Assembly (NCBI RefSeq): GCF_051235805.1
Contig: NZ_JBPNXV010000001.1
Span: forward strand, 62,001 to 126,000
Direction: 5' to 3'
DNA length: 64,000 nt
Origin: Pseudothermotoga_B sp051235805
Lineage (GTDB): Bacteria > Thermotogota > Thermotogae > Thermotogales > DSM-5069
The notes under the pieces were generated by a model. The model was not told the DNA's origin and did not search any database. It saw nothing but the letters and a program-made list of their open reading frames with translations. The position numbers and the translations under genes were made by a program. Positions 8,996 to 17,929 of this stretch are shown in pieces (position 1 is the stretch's first letter; every line of letters starts with the position of its first letter).

Positions 8996-9522
8996 ATAAG
9001 GTTAAGATACTGACTGCCGAAGAGATCAGAAGAGCATTGATGAGAATGGCACATGAAGTCATTGAAAGAAATAGAGGTATTGATAACGTAGTATTCGTTG
9101 GAATAATCACCCGAGGAGTCTTTCTTGCGCGCCGACTTGCTGAGTTTGTCGGTATGATCGAAGGCAAGAAGCCTCTGGTTGGTGAACTCGATGTAGGACC
9201 ATACAGAGATGACGAGAAAAGGTGTAACGAAGACAGAACGAGAATAAGCTTTTCCATAGATGGGAAGACTGTTTTACTGGTTGATGATGTGCTCTTCACC
9301 GGTCGAACTGTTCGTGCTGCATTGGATGCCCTCTCGGATCGTGGGAGGTCTCAGTGTGTCCAGCTCGCAGTGCTTGTCGATAGAGGCCACAGAGAGTTAC
9401 CCATAAGACCCGACTTTGTAGGAAAGAATCTGCCGACCTCGAAGAATCGTGAAAGAGTTAATGTGAATTTGAAAGAAATTGACGGTGAGGATGCTGTGTA
9501 CATAATTCATTTGGAGGAATAA
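8989..9522 (+). CDS. pyrR: PyrR bifunctional pyr attenuation regulator / uracil phosphoribosyltransferase
   Basis: PyrR binds UMP and pyrimidine-operon mRNA to control attenuation, and can convert uracil and PRPP to UMP. The type I phosphoribosyltransferase PRPP loop is clear: TVLLVDDVLFTGRTVRAA. The 177-aa length is normal. It starts at ATG 8989, overlapping the stop of the barrel gene, with AGGTG four bases ahead. No other pyr gene lies in this window, so its RNA targets are elsewhere. Confidence 0.92.
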   Translation: MVDKVKILTAEEIRRALMRMAHEVIERNRGIDNVVFVGIITRGVFLARRLAEFVGMIEGKKPLVGELDVGPYRDDEKRCNEDRTRISFSIDGKTVLLVDDVLFTGRTVRAALDALSDRGRSQCVQLAVLVDRGHRELPIRPDFVGKNLPTSKNRERVNVNLKEIDGEDAVYIIHLEE

Positions 9523-9524
9523 CA

Positions 9525-9743
9525 GTGCTGTATGAAAGGTACGCGAAGGCTATTGAGAAGGTTCTTGGAACAATTATCCAGCGAGAGAGATACGATGTGG
9601 ATGTCAGTGAAATTTGGATTGAGACCTCTATACCGCAAGACCTGATAATAGAGATCTTGGAGAAATTTCCTCTGCAGTTTCCCGAAACCCTCCACTCAAT
9701 AACTCTTGGCGAGAGGATTGTTTGGAAAAGAAAAGACAGTTGA
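9525..9743 (+). CDS. Small uncharacterised protein
   Basis: A 72-aa acidic/basic mixed, probably helical protein between pyrR and priA. GTG 9525 has GGAGGA at 9513-9518, six bases before it, which supports real translation. No motif is recognised. It is the only small gene in this otherwise well-known stretch, so it may work with PriA or simply travel in the operon. Confidence 0.65.
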   Translation: MLYERYAKAIEKVLGTIIQRERYDVDVSEIWIETSIPQDLIIEILEKFPLQFPETLHSITLGERIVWKRKDS

Positions 9744-9749
9744 TTCTTG

Positions 9750-11945
9750 ATGACGTACGAGATTGCAATTTCGAAAATACCTCTTAAGAAGACCTTCTTT
9801 TATTCTTCTGACTGGGAATTGGAACCTGGAGAAAGAGTTTTGGTTGACTTCAACAACAGGCAGACTGTCGGTTATGTCGTTGGGTTGACAGAGCCACACT
9901 GTGGTACTAAGCCTGTGTTGGAAAGACCTGACGGTTTGAGCTTTCTGCCAACCGGGATGATCGAGATGGTTAGATGGGCTTCACAGCACTTCTACAGTCC
10001 AATGGGACAACTTTTTGATTTGGTGATACCGTCATTTGTTGATGAATACACAGAGGTGGTTGTTGAACCAACCACAGACTTACTTGGCTTGAAGTCACTC
10101 AAATTGAAGGACTTTCTCTCTGTCTATGGTGAAGAAACCCTTGACACCTACCTGAAGAAGGGGTTGGTGAAGTTACACAGATTTGTTGCGATGAAGACTC
10201 CAAGACGTAGGTACAGAGATTTGTTCGTGATGTTAAATATCCCTTTGAGTAAAGCGGTTTCACTTGCGAAGAAAGCCGAGGAATTCGACGTGGTCAATTA
10301 TCTTTTCTCAGCGGAAGGAGCGACCATTGAACGTTTAATCGAAGCAACAGGGGTGAACGTTGAAAGGTTAAAGAAAATGGAAGAAAAGGGATTGATACGT
10401 TTCACGACCGTTCCTTTGTTCCAAGGTTTTGAAATAAAAGCGAATGACCTGTCTATACCTGCCGGACAGAACTGTGGGGAACTGCTTGTCGTTGGTGGTT
10501 CAACTGAAGAAAGATTCAGGTCAATTTACAGTGTGCTGAAGAGAATTATCGAAGAAGGCAAGTCAGTGCTGTACATGGTTCCACTTTCATCACAAGTACC
10601 GTACGTTATGGGTATGATTCAAAGATCTTTCACAGCAGATGTCTATGCATATCACGGGAATCAGTCGAAATCTCAGAGGGCTTTGGCGTGGTTCAATGCA
10701 CAGAAGAGTGGAGCAAAAGTCTTTGTAACGACGCGAATGGGGGTTTTTCTACCTGTTAGGAATCTCGGTGCTGTTGTTGTTGAGAGTGATGAAGATGAAA
10801 GTTACTATCAATTTGATGAGCCAGTCTACGATGCCGTCGAAATGGCAAGAAGAAGAGCGCAGGAAAGTAGAATACCTATCATTCTGAGCTCTGCGACTGG
10901 GAGAGTTAGTGATTACTTTAATCTGGATAGATCGAGGATCATCAAAATCAAATCTGAAAGAAGAAAGATCTTTGTGATTGATATGAGGAAGCAGACAACC
11001 TTCGTATCACAGGAGTTGCTCGATCAGATTCGCAGTAATCTTGAAAAAGGTAATGGCGTCCTGATCGTAGTCAGGAGAAAGGGTTACGCACCATTTGTGA
11101 TCTGTGCAGTTTGTGGGCACATATTGATCTGCCCAAAATGTGATGTTGCACTGAGTTTTCATCGCCATGCCAATCTCTACAAATGTCATCAGTGTGGTCA
11201 TATCGAGCCTGCAAAGGATATTTGCCCAAAGTGCGGTGCCCAAGCGTTGTATCCAAAAGGTTATGGGACCGAGAGAATAGAGAAGATCATAAGGTACAAC
11301 TTTCCGTCGGCACGGATCGCAAGAATTGACAGCGATGAGATGAATCACTCACAGATTCTCGATCGTCTCTTGGAGTTTGAGCGAGGAGATCTCGATATCC
11401 TTGTGGGTACAAGGGTTCTTCTACACGGTTTTGGGATATCTCGAATTGGTCTGATCGCCTTCCTTGATTTCGACGGTCTGTTGTTTCAGCCAGATTACAA
11501 CTTCAGGGTTCAAGTGTTTCAGCAGTTGAATCAAGGCATCGAAATGGCAAAAGGTGCCACTATGGTTCTTCAAAGTATGGAGGTAGAAAACGAGGTTGTG
11601 AGGCATCTGTTTACTTCAGATACAGAAGAATTTTACCTAAAAGAGTTACAAAAGAGAAGGGATGTTGGCTATCCTCCCTACGTCGATTTGGTTCAGGTTG
11701 TTCTTGAGAGTGAAGAACCATCGCTGGGCTGGGAGATAATCAGTTCGTGCACCAGCTCATTAGATGGTGAGGAGATTTTTGGACCCGTTGAGCATCCTGT
11801 TTTCAAATTGAGGGGCAAGTACAGATTCCATTTTCTGATAAAGACCAAGACAGTTGAAAGGACGCTGTCAAAGTTGGATGATGTACTGACAAAACTTGGC
11901 AAGAAAGGTTGGAGGGTATTGGTGAACCCTCCACATTTGTGGTGA
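9750..11945 (+). CDS. priA: PriA-family primosomal protein with degenerate ATPase motifs
   Basis: PriA loads the replisome at stalled forks. The order is: 3' DNA-binding domain (about 1-100), winged helix, helicase lobes (about 235-600) and C-terminal domain. The zinc-binding region is intact, with four CX2C pairs (about residues 453-496: CAVC, CPKC, CHQC, CPKC). The helicase motifs are not: where Walker A (GSGKT) belongs the protein has GGSTEERF (about 250-257), DEEH is replaced by ESDE (about 346-349), and QVAGRAGR by QLNQGIEMA. I infer a helicase-dead loader. Start is ATG 9750 or TTG 9747; the ribosome site is weak. Confidence 0.88.
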   Translation: MTYEIAISKIPLKKTFFYSSDWELEPGERVLVDFNNRQTVGYVVGLTEPHCGTKPVLERPDGLSFLPTGMIEMVRWASQHFYSPMGQLFDLVIPSFVDEYTEVVVEPTTDLLGLKSLKLKDFLSVYGEETLDTYLKKGLVKLHRFVAMKTPRRRYRDLFVMLNIPLSKAVSLAKKAEEFDVVNYLFSAEGATIERLIEATGVNVERLKKMEEKGLIRFTTVPLFQGFEIKANDLSIPAGQNCGELLVVGGSTEERFRSIYSVLKRIIEEGKSVLYMVPLSSQVPYVMGMIQRSFTADVYAYHGNQSKSQRALAWFNAQKSGAKVFVTTRMGVFLPVRNLGAVVVESDEDESYYQFDEPVYDAVEMARRRAQESRIPIILSSATGRVSDYFNLDRSRIIKIKSERRKIFVIDMRKQTTFVSQELLDQIRSNLEKGNGVLIVVRRKGYAPFVICAVCGHILICPKCDVALSFHRHANLYKCHQCGHIEPAKDICPKCGAQALYPKGYGTERIEKIIRYNFPSARIARIDSDEMNHSQILDRLLEFERGDLDILVGTRVLLHGFGISRIGLIAFLDFDGLLFQPDYNFRVQVFQQLNQGIEMAKGATMVLQSMEVENEVVRHLFTSDTEEFYLKELQKRRDVGYPPYVDLVQVVLESEEPSLGWEIISSCTSSLDGEEIFGPVEHPVFKLRGKYRFHFLIKTKTVERTLSKLDDVLTKLGKKGWRVLVNPPHLW

Positions 11946-11958
11946 GGGGGCTGATAAC

Positions 11959-13311
11959 ATGGTAAGCCTCTTGTTAGCTGCTGGTGCTAGCACTAGGATG
12001 AAATCAAAATACCCAAAGGTCATCCACCCACTGTGTGGCAAACCTATGATCCAGTGGGTTTTGGACGCAGTTTCAGAAGTTACAAACAACGTATGCGTTG
12101 TCGTGGGACATCAGGCTGAAAGGGTAAAGGAAGTTCTTCCAGACGGTGTAGAAGTGGCATATCAACTCGAACAGCTTGGCACAGCCCATGCCGTCATGAG
12201 CGCGAGAGAGTTTTTGGACCCTTCTGATGATGTACTGATTCTCTACGGTGATATGCCACTGGTGAGAGGAGAAACGCTCAAAAGAGTAATTCAGGATCAT
12301 CGCTCAAAGGATTGTGACGTGACACTTGTTTCGATTGAATCACCAGATCCAACAGGCTATGGAAGAATCATCAGAGATGGTCAGGGCCGATTCGTTAAGA
12401 TAGTCGAGGAGTTCGACGCATCTGAGCAAGAAAGAAAGATCAAGGAGATCAACACAGGTGTCTACGTTTTCAAAGGCAAGAAACTCTTAGAAGTGCTCCC
12501 AAAGATAAAATGCGACAACAAGAAGAAGGAGTATTATCTCACCGATGCAGTCGGTTTGCTTGAGAAGGTTAATGTTCACAAGGAAGAAGAAGTGGAGGAT
12601 TTCTCGGGCATCAACAACAGAGTTCAGCTGGCTGAAGCTGAGAAGATTCAAAGGATGCGCATACTCAGAAAACTAATGCTTGAAGGCGTGACGATTATAG
12701 ATCCAGCCACTACTTATATAGACAGCGATGTGAAGATCGGTAAGGACACCGTTGTTCACCCAATGACTTTCATAGAAGGCAAGACGATCATAGGTGAAGA
12801 CTGTATCATAGGACCTATGACAAGGATTGTAGACTGTGTGATTGAAGATAGTGTAAGTATTGTGAGGTCTGAGTGTGTTGGTGCGCATATCATGAGCGGT
12901 GTTTCGGTAGGACCGTTCAGCAGGCTCAGAGAAGGCACAGTTCTGCATTCGAAGGTGAAGATTGGCAATTTCGTGGAGGTAAAGAACTCGAAGATTGGTT
13001 CGAATACAAAAGCACAACACTTGACCTATCTTGGTGATTCAGAGATAGGTGAGAACGTCAACGTTGGCGCGGGAACGATAACCTGCAACTTTGATGGAAA
13101 GAAAAAGAATCAAACGGTTATAGAGAATGATGTCTTCATCGGTAGCAATACGGCACTGGTAGCACCTGTTAAGATCAAGAAGGGAGCTTTTGTGGCTGCA
13201 GGGTCTACAATTACAGAAGAAGTGCCTGAATGGAGTTTAGCGATAGCAAGAGCACGGCAGGAGAACAAATTGAACTGGGTCCTAAGAAAAAAAGAAAAGG
13301 AGGAAGGCTGA
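11959..13311 (+). CDS. glmU: Bifunctional GlmU (UDP-GlcNAc pyrophosphorylase / glucosamine-1-P acetyltransferase)
   Basis: Makes UDP-N-acetylglucosamine for peptidoglycan. The N-terminal nucleotidyltransferase begins LLAAGASTRMKSKYPKV (the usual GxGT is GAST here). The C-terminal left-handed beta helix has hexapeptide repeats (IGKDTVVHPMTFIEG and so on) and the acetyltransferase region KNSKIGSNTKAQHLTYLGD. The 450-aa length is normal. GAGGGGG lies about nine bases before ATG 11959. It overlaps prs by one base at TGATG. Confidence 0.96.
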   Translation: MVSLLLAAGASTRMKSKYPKVIHPLCGKPMIQWVLDAVSEVTNNVCVVVGHQAERVKEVLPDGVEVAYQLEQLGTAHAVMSAREFLDPSDDVLILYGDMPLVRGETLKRVIQDHRSKDCDVTLVSIESPDPTGYGRIIRDGQGRFVKIVEEFDASEQERKIKEINTGVYVFKGKKLLEVLPKIKCDNKKKEYYLTDAVGLLEKVNVHKEEEVEDFSGINNRVQLAEAEKIQRMRILRKLMLEGVTIIDPATTYIDSDVKIGKDTVVHPMTFIEGKTIIGEDCIIGPMTRIVDCVIEDSVSIVRSECVGAHIMSGVSVGPFSRLREGTVLHSKVKIGNFVEVKNSKIGSNTKAQHLTYLGDSEIGENVNVGAGTITCNFDGKKKNQTVIENDVFIGSNTALVAPVKIKKGAFVAAGSTITEEVPEWSLAIARARQENKLNWVLRKKEKEEG

Positions 13312-14261
13312 TGCCGTTTCAGAGAAATGATTTGAAATTCTTCGCAGGTAATTCGAACCTCGAGTTAGCCAAGCGTGTTGCTGAGTACATGGGAATGAGA
13401 CTCGGAGACTGCCAAGTTTCGCGGTTCTCAGATGGAGAAATAAATGTGAAAATAAACGAAACCGTTAGGGGTCATGATGTTTTTATCCTGCAGTCTTTCT
13501 CGCCTCCAGTAAACGAAAATGTCATGGAATTGTTGATAATGATAGACGCATTCAAAAGGGCTTCAGCAAACAGTATAGCCGTGGTGATACCGTACTATGG
13601 GTATGCAAGACAGGACAGGAAAGCCAAGGGAAGAGATCCCATCACCGCCAAGTTGCTCGCAAATCTCATAACTGTTGCTGGTGCAACAAGGGTTCTAACA
13701 GTTGATCTTCATGCCGAACAGATACAAGGTTTTTTCGACATACCACTTGACAATCTGTACAGTTTTCCGGTGTTCAGTGAAGAAATTCTGAAGCTTTACA
13801 GAGAGGAAAAAAGTGATCTTGTTGTCGTTGCACCGGATGTTGGGGCAGTTCGCAGGGCAAGCAAATTCGCCGAGAAACTCGGTGTGCCGCTGGCAATATT
13901 AGACAAGCGTAGACCTGCTGACAACGTTGCAGAGGTTGTTCATGTTATTGGTGATGTCAAGGAAAAGATAACCTTGATGTTTGACGATATAATAGATACT
14001 GGTGGAACCTTGGTTCAAGGGGCAGAGATCTTGAAAAAATCTGGCGCAAGGCGTATACTTGCTTGTGCAACTCATGGTGTTCTTTCAGGTAACGCCGTTG
14101 AAAGGATTCAAAACAGCAACATCGACAAGGTGTACATAACAGACACTGTTTACCACAAAGAGTTACCTGAGAAATTCTGTGTTTTCAGCATAGCTTCATT
14201 ACTGGGAGAAGCGATTATAAGGATAAGGAAAAATCTTTCGGTGAGCATATTGTTCAGATGA
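13311..14261 (+). CDS. prs: Ribose-phosphate pyrophosphokinase
   Basis: Makes PRPP from ribose 5-phosphate and ATP. Conserved regions: FSDGEINVKINE, YYGYARQDRK, VDLHAEQIQGFFDIPLDN and the PRPP loop FDDIIDTGGTLV. The start is ATG 13311, sharing an A with the glmU TGA and preceded by AAAGGAGGA; the longer frame upstream is only the glmU overlap. 316 aa, normal. PRPP links it to pyrR upstream. Confidence 0.96.
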   Translation: MPFQRNDLKFFAGNSNLELAKRVAEYMGMRLGDCQVSRFSDGEINVKINETVRGHDVFILQSFSPPVNENVMELLIMIDAFKRASANSIAVVIPYYGYARQDRKAKGRDPITAKLLANLITVAGATRVLTVDLHAEQIQGFFDIPLDNLYSFPVFSEEILKLYREEKSDLVVVAPDVGAVRRASKFAEKLGVPLAILDKRRPADNVAEVVHVIGDVKEKITLMFDDIIDTGGTLVQGAEILKKSGARRILACATHGVLSGNAVERIQNSNIDKVYITDTVYHKELPEKFCVFSIASLLGEAIIRIRKNLSVSILFR

Positions 14262-14277
14262 GGAGGGAAAGAAAGCC

Positions 14278-14934
14278 ATGCAACTTTCAGCGAATGTGAG
14301 AACTGAACACGGCAAGAGAGTTGTTAGAAGATTGCGCAACAAAGGTTATATTCCTGCTGTTGTATATGGTCCAGAAACAGAGCCTTTGAGTATCGTTCTG
14401 GACAGACTCGAGGTAGAAAGGGCTTTTCACAAGATCTCTGAAGCCTTGCCACTGAAACTCGAGCTGAAGTGCGCTGATCGAGTAGAAGTTATCGATGTTT
14501 TTGTCAAGAAAGTCCAAGTGGACAAAGTGACAGATCAAATTGTCCACATCGATTTCTACAGACCGGCGAAGGGTCATGCAATGAAGATAAACATTCCTGT
14601 TCGCATCGTCGGCAAGGCGGAAGGCGTAGAAAAGGGTGGTATTCTGGAGGTTATACACAACGAGTTACCAGTTGAAACACTGCCTTCTGCTGTCGTGGAG
14701 TACATAGAGATAGATGTCACAAAGCTCGGTCTTGGAGAGTCTGTACATGTTAAGGATTTGAAATTCCCAGAAGGTATGAAGGTTTTGCTACACCCAGAAG
14801 AGGCAATAGTTACCGTTGTTGTGCCACGTGGCCTCGCAGTTGAAGAAGAGCTCAAACCTGCAGAAACAACTGCAGAACCAGAGGTAATAAAGAAGGGTAA
14901 GAAAGAAGAGGAAGAAGCGGAAGAAGAAAAGTGA
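14278..14934 (+). CDS. rplY: 50S ribosomal protein bL25 (CTC form)
   Basis: 5S rRNA-binding ribosomal protein of the long Ctc type, 218 aa. An N-terminal L25 domain (EHGKRVVRRLRNKGYIPAVVYG) is followed by a TL5-like beta domain and an acidic, lysine/glutamate-rich tail of about 25 residues. ATG 14278 has AGGAGGG upstream. It sits directly before pth, with a four-base overlap; prs - ctc - pth order is common in bacteria. Confidence 0.95.
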   Translation: MQLSANVRTEHGKRVVRRLRNKGYIPAVVYGPETEPLSIVLDRLEVERAFHKISEALPLKLELKCADRVEVIDVFVKKVQVDKVTDQIVHIDFYRPAKGHAMKINIPVRIVGKAEGVEKGGILEVIHNELPVETLPSAVVEYIEIDVTKLGLGESVHVKDLKFPEGMKVLLHPEEAIVTVVVPRGLAVEEELKPAETTAEPEVIKKGKKEEEEAEEEK

Positions 14935-15494
14935 AATTGGTCTTTGGGTTGGGCAATCCAGGTCCACGCTATGCCTTTAACAGGCATAACGTGGGCTTTA
15001 TGTTTGTCGACAGATACAGTTCCATCAAGAGATGCACTGATTGGGAGAGGAGACATTATTATTCCTTCAGTTCTTGTGAACAGTGTGTCTTGATCAAACC
15101 AATGACCTACATGAATCTGAGTGGACGGGCAGTAGAAGAGTCCCTGAAAGATTTTAGCTGCAAGGCCGATGATATAATTGTTGTGTACGATGATGTAGAC
15201 CTTGCATGTGGAAGGCTTCGCATCAGAGCCAAGGGTAGTTCTGGTGGACATAAGGGTCTGCAATCTATAATCGATTCCACAGGTAGAAGCGATTTCGTCA
15301 GGATCAGAATAGGCATAGGTCCTAAACCTGAGGCGGTAGATTTGGTGGACTATGTGCTCGAGGATTTCAGCGAAGGTGAGCTACAGCTCTTGGATCGTGT
15401 TTTAGACGTTGCGGCCGATGCCCTTCAGGTGATTCTCAATGAAGGTGTTGACAAGGCGATGTCTCTTTTCAATTCTTACGAGGTGATTTCGTGA
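14931..15494 (+). CDS. pth: Peptidyl-tRNA hydrolase
   Basis: Releases tRNA from dropped-off peptidyl-tRNA. Family signatures GLGNPGPRYAFNRHNVGF (catalytic His and Asn), KPMTYMNLSG and YDDVDL are present, and GSSGGHKGL is complete. It starts at GTG 14931 inside the rplY stop (GTGA overlap). 187 aa, normal. The next gene begins with a further four-base overlap. Confidence 0.96.
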   Translation: MKLVFGLGNPGPRYAFNRHNVGFMFVDRYSSIKRCTDWERRHYYSFSSCEQCVLIKPMTYMNLSGRAVEESLKDFSCKADDIIVVYDDVDLACGRLRIRAKGSSGGHKGLQSIIDSTGRSDFVRIRIGIGPKPEAVDLVDYVLEDFSEGELQLLDRVLDVAADALQVILNEGVDKAMSLFNSYEVIS

Positions 15495-15922
15495 AGTGTG
15501 ATTCTTGTGGTGGTGCAGATGCAAGAGTTTTCAAATTCATATCTGATGGGATGATGAAAGAGGTGACCCTCTGTCGTCGTTGCTTGCAAGATCAGTTGTC
15601 AAAGGCTTCAGGTTTATCAAAAGAGGGTCTGAAATACCTTGTTGGACATATCGAGATGGTTCAGGATACAGATCTTGGTGAGATAAACCCAGATAGTCTT
15701 TCTTCTGTTGATCTCGTTTTTTCAGTTGCTCCTGTGGCTATTTTGAGGATTCTGTTTGGCAAGAATGAGATATCTCAAGATGATCTACATGAGATTGCGA
15801 GAAGGCGGATATACATTTTGCAGAGTCGCTTGGAAAAGGCGTTGAAGCAAGAAGATTATAGAACTGCCAACAAGATAAAAAAGCAAATAAACGATATAAG
15901 AGAGCACATTCTGGAGAAATAA
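15491..15922 (+). CDS. McsA-like zinc-finger protein with UVR motif
   Basis: A 143-aa protein. The N-terminus holds two zinc-knuckle pairs (CDSC and CRRC), and the C-terminus a UvrB/UvrC (UVR) motif of the type LEKALKQEDYRTANKIKKQI. This arrangement matches McsA, activator of the arginine kinase McsB in Bacillus. No mcsB or clpC is in the window, so kinase activation cannot be assumed. GTG start 15491 overlaps the pth stop. Confidence 0.75.
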   Translation: MKCDSCGGADARVFKFISDGMMKEVTLCRRCLQDQLSKASGLSKEGLKYLVGHIEMVQDTDLGEINPDSLSSVDLVFSVAPVAILRILFGKNEISQDDLHEIARRRIYILQSRLEKALKQEDYRTANKIKKQINDIREHILEK

Positions 15923-15925
15923 CTC

Positions 15926-16777
15926 ATGCTGAAAGCCATCTTGGTAGTCATTTTCCTGCTTCTGATTTCTTTATTCCTCATTCAAGTTTTTCAGGGAAAG
16001 TTGATCTTGTCTAATGCAATCTTCAAAGTGGGGAAGTTCGAGCTTCGTTATTATTCCATTTTCATACTCACAGGCATAGCTTTGTCTTATTACCTGGCTC
16101 GGAAAAGGGCAAAAAAAGAACAGATCGTGGTCGATCAACTGGATGAACTGATTTTTTATGCTGTGATCTTTGGAATAGTGGGAGCAAGGTTGTTCTATGT
16201 GATCTTCAATTTGAGGTACTACACGAAAAATCCCATTGAAATCTTCATGGTGTGGCATGGCGGACTGGCAATACAAGGTGCTGTTCTTTTCGCAATAGTT
16301 ACCTGCGTAGTCTACGCGAGATACAGAAAGGGTGTTTCTTTCACTACCTTTCAAGTACTCGATCTCGGTGCAGCTTACCTTCCTCTGGGACAGGCAATAG
16401 GCAGATGGGGAAATTTCTTCAACTACGAAGCCTTTGGTGGTCCGACGAACCTTCCTTGGAAGATGTATGTTCCTCTGAGATTCAGACCTGTTGGCTATCT
16501 TCAATACGAGTATTTCCACCCTACCTTTCTCTATGAAAGTATTTGGGATCTTCTTATCTTTTTCCTACTCACACGTTATATGAGCAAAAATCGAAAGAAT
16601 TTCGGTGAAGTTTTCGCACTATATCTGTGTTTTTACTCACTTGGTAGAATCTGCATAGAGAGATTGAGACTCGATAGTCTTTATCTTGGTAATCTCAGAT
16701 CGGCACAACTTTTCAGTGCGATTATGATAGCTGTTGGTTTTGTACTGTTTGTGCAAAGACGGGGGGATTTGAACTGA
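15926..16777 (+). CDS. lgt: Prolipoprotein diacylglyceryl transferase
   Basis: Integral membrane enzyme that moves diacylglycerol from phosphatidylglycerol to the lipobox cysteine of prolipoproteins. The Lgt signature GRWGNFFNYEAFG and the HPTFLYES region are present, with seven hydrophobic segments. ATG 15926 follows a GGAGAA site. The 283-aa length is normal. Its stop codon overlaps the proposed CTG start of the next gene (CTGA). Confidence 0.95.
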   Translation: MLKAILVVIFLLLISLFLIQVFQGKLILSNAIFKVGKFELRYYSIFILTGIALSYYLARKRAKKEQIVVDQLDELIFYAVIFGIVGARLFYVIFNLRYYTKNPIEIFMVWHGGLAIQGAVLFAIVTCVVYARYRKGVSFTTFQVLDLGAAYLPLGQAIGRWGNFFNYEAFGGPTNLPWKMYVPLRFRPVGYLQYEYFHPTFLYESIWDLLIFFLLTRYMSKNRKNFGEVFALYLCFYSLGRICIERLRLDSLYLGNLRSAQLFSAIMIAVGFVLFVQRRGDLN

Positions 16778-17400
16778 TATACACCATTGGAGACATACAT
16801 GGATGTATAGAGTCACTTGAAAGTTTGATCATGAAGTTACCCCTCAGTGGCGGTGACAAGTTGATATTTCTTGGGGATTACATCGATCGTGGACCAGATA
16901 GCAGAGCGGTCATCGATAGACTAATCGCACTGAGCAAGGACTATGAATGTGTTTTTTTGCGTGGTAATCACGAGTGGATGATGCTCAACTATCTTCTAAA
17001 GGGACAGGATTTCGACCTGTGGATGATGAACGGCGCTCGTGCAACGATCAGAAGTTATGGTGATGTGAGACAGATTCCACCAGAACACCTTGAATTTCTC
17101 AAGAATACTGTCTTTTATCACGTCGAGCCAGGATATCTCTTTGTCCACGCAGGTGTAAAACCTCATGTTGAACTTGAAAATCAAGACAGTTTCGATTTGA
17201 TATGGATCAGAGAAGAGTTTATATACAGCGAAAATCCCTTGCCTGGTTATCGGGTCGTCTTTGGTCACACCCCATTGCACAAGGTTTTGATCTCAAGAGA
17301 CAAAATAGGTATCGATACAGGTTGTGTCTATGGTGGTAAGCTCACATGTGTGAGAATTGACGATGAACGTATTTTCCAGACTGATTGTGGTGGTGATTGA
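16774..17400 (+). CDS. PPP-type metallophosphatase, proposed CTG start
   Basis: Serine/threonine-phosphatase-like (ApaH/PrpE type) calcineurin-fold enzyme. Metal motifs in order: GDIHG (bases 16789-16803), GDYIDRGPDS, GNHEW, HAG and GHTP. The first in-frame ATG (16825) would delete GDIHG, which supplies metal ligands. Upstream the frame contains no ATG, GTG or TTG before a stop at 16690. The CTG at 16774 (or ATA at 16777) follows GGGGGGA by six bases and overlaps the lgt stop as CTGA, a typical coupling layout. Substrates could be phosphoproteins or dinucleoside polyphosphates. Confidence 0.85.
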   Translation: MIYTIGDIHGCIESLESLIMKLPLSGGDKLIFLGDYIDRGPDSRAVIDRLIALSKDYECVFLRGNHEWMMLNYLLKGQDFDLWMMNGARATIRSYGDVRQIPPEHLEFLKNTVFYHVEPGYLFVHAGVKPHVELENQDSFDLIWIREEFIYSENPLPGYRVVFGHTPLHKVLISRDKIGIDTGCVYGGKLTCVRIDDERIFQTDCGGD

Positions 17401-17401
17401 T

Positions 17402-17887
17402 GTGAGGGCTGTCTATCCAGGCTCTTTTGATCCGATCACCTATGGGCATCTTGACATAATAAACCGTGCTCTGAAGATCTTCGACGAGTTGTGGGTTGTT
17501 GTGATGGTAAACCCAAGAAAAAAGCCAATTTTCACTGCTGAAGAAAGAATGAAGATGATAGCCCAGCTGATTGGCAATAACGGTAAGGTCCATGTAGACT
17601 ACCACGAAGGTTTATTAGTGGACTATTTGAGGCGAAATCAGATCAAGGTAGTTATCAGAGGACTAAGGGCGGTGACTGATTTCCAGTATGAATTGGAGAT
17701 GGCGATAGCAAACAAACACCTGTGCCATGAATTTGAAACGGTTTTTTTAATGACTGACGAACGCTTTTCTTTTCTTTCTTCCGGATTGGTGAGAGAGGTT
17801 GCCGCAATGGGTGGAGATGTCAGTATGTGGGTTCCGCCAAATGTTGTTGAAGCACTGAATAAACTCAGATCGAATTTCGTGATATAA
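17402..17887 (+). CDS. coaD: Phosphopantetheine adenylyltransferase
   Basis: Fourth step of coenzyme A synthesis: 4'-phosphopantetheine plus ATP to dephospho-CoA. The nucleotidyl motif TYGHLDI and the C-terminal SFLSSGLVREVA are present. GTG 17402 is chosen because it gives the standard N-terminus (RAVYPGSFDP), a 161-aa length typical of CoaD, and GGTGGTGA seven bases upstream. It follows the phosphatase stop by one base. Confidence 0.95.
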   Translation: MRAVYPGSFDPITYGHLDIINRALKIFDELWVVVMVNPRKKPIFTAEERMKMIAQLIGNNGKVHVDYHEGLLVDYLRRNQIKVVIRGLRAVTDFQYELEMAIANKHLCHEFETVFLMTDERFSFLSSGLVREVAAMGGDVSMWVPPNVVEALNKLRSNFVI

Positions 17888-17888
17888 T
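17880..17888 (+). promoter_or_regulatory. Extended -10 promoter for tsf
   Basis: TGATATAAT (extended -10: TG, one base, TATAAT), overlapping the coaD stop codon. No good -35 hexamer at 17-base spacing. It would give a leader of about 35 bases before tsf. Confidence 0.55.
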
Positions 17889-17929
17889 ATGGCTCGGCTA
17901 TTCTGTCAAAATCAAAAGGAGGTTTCCGC

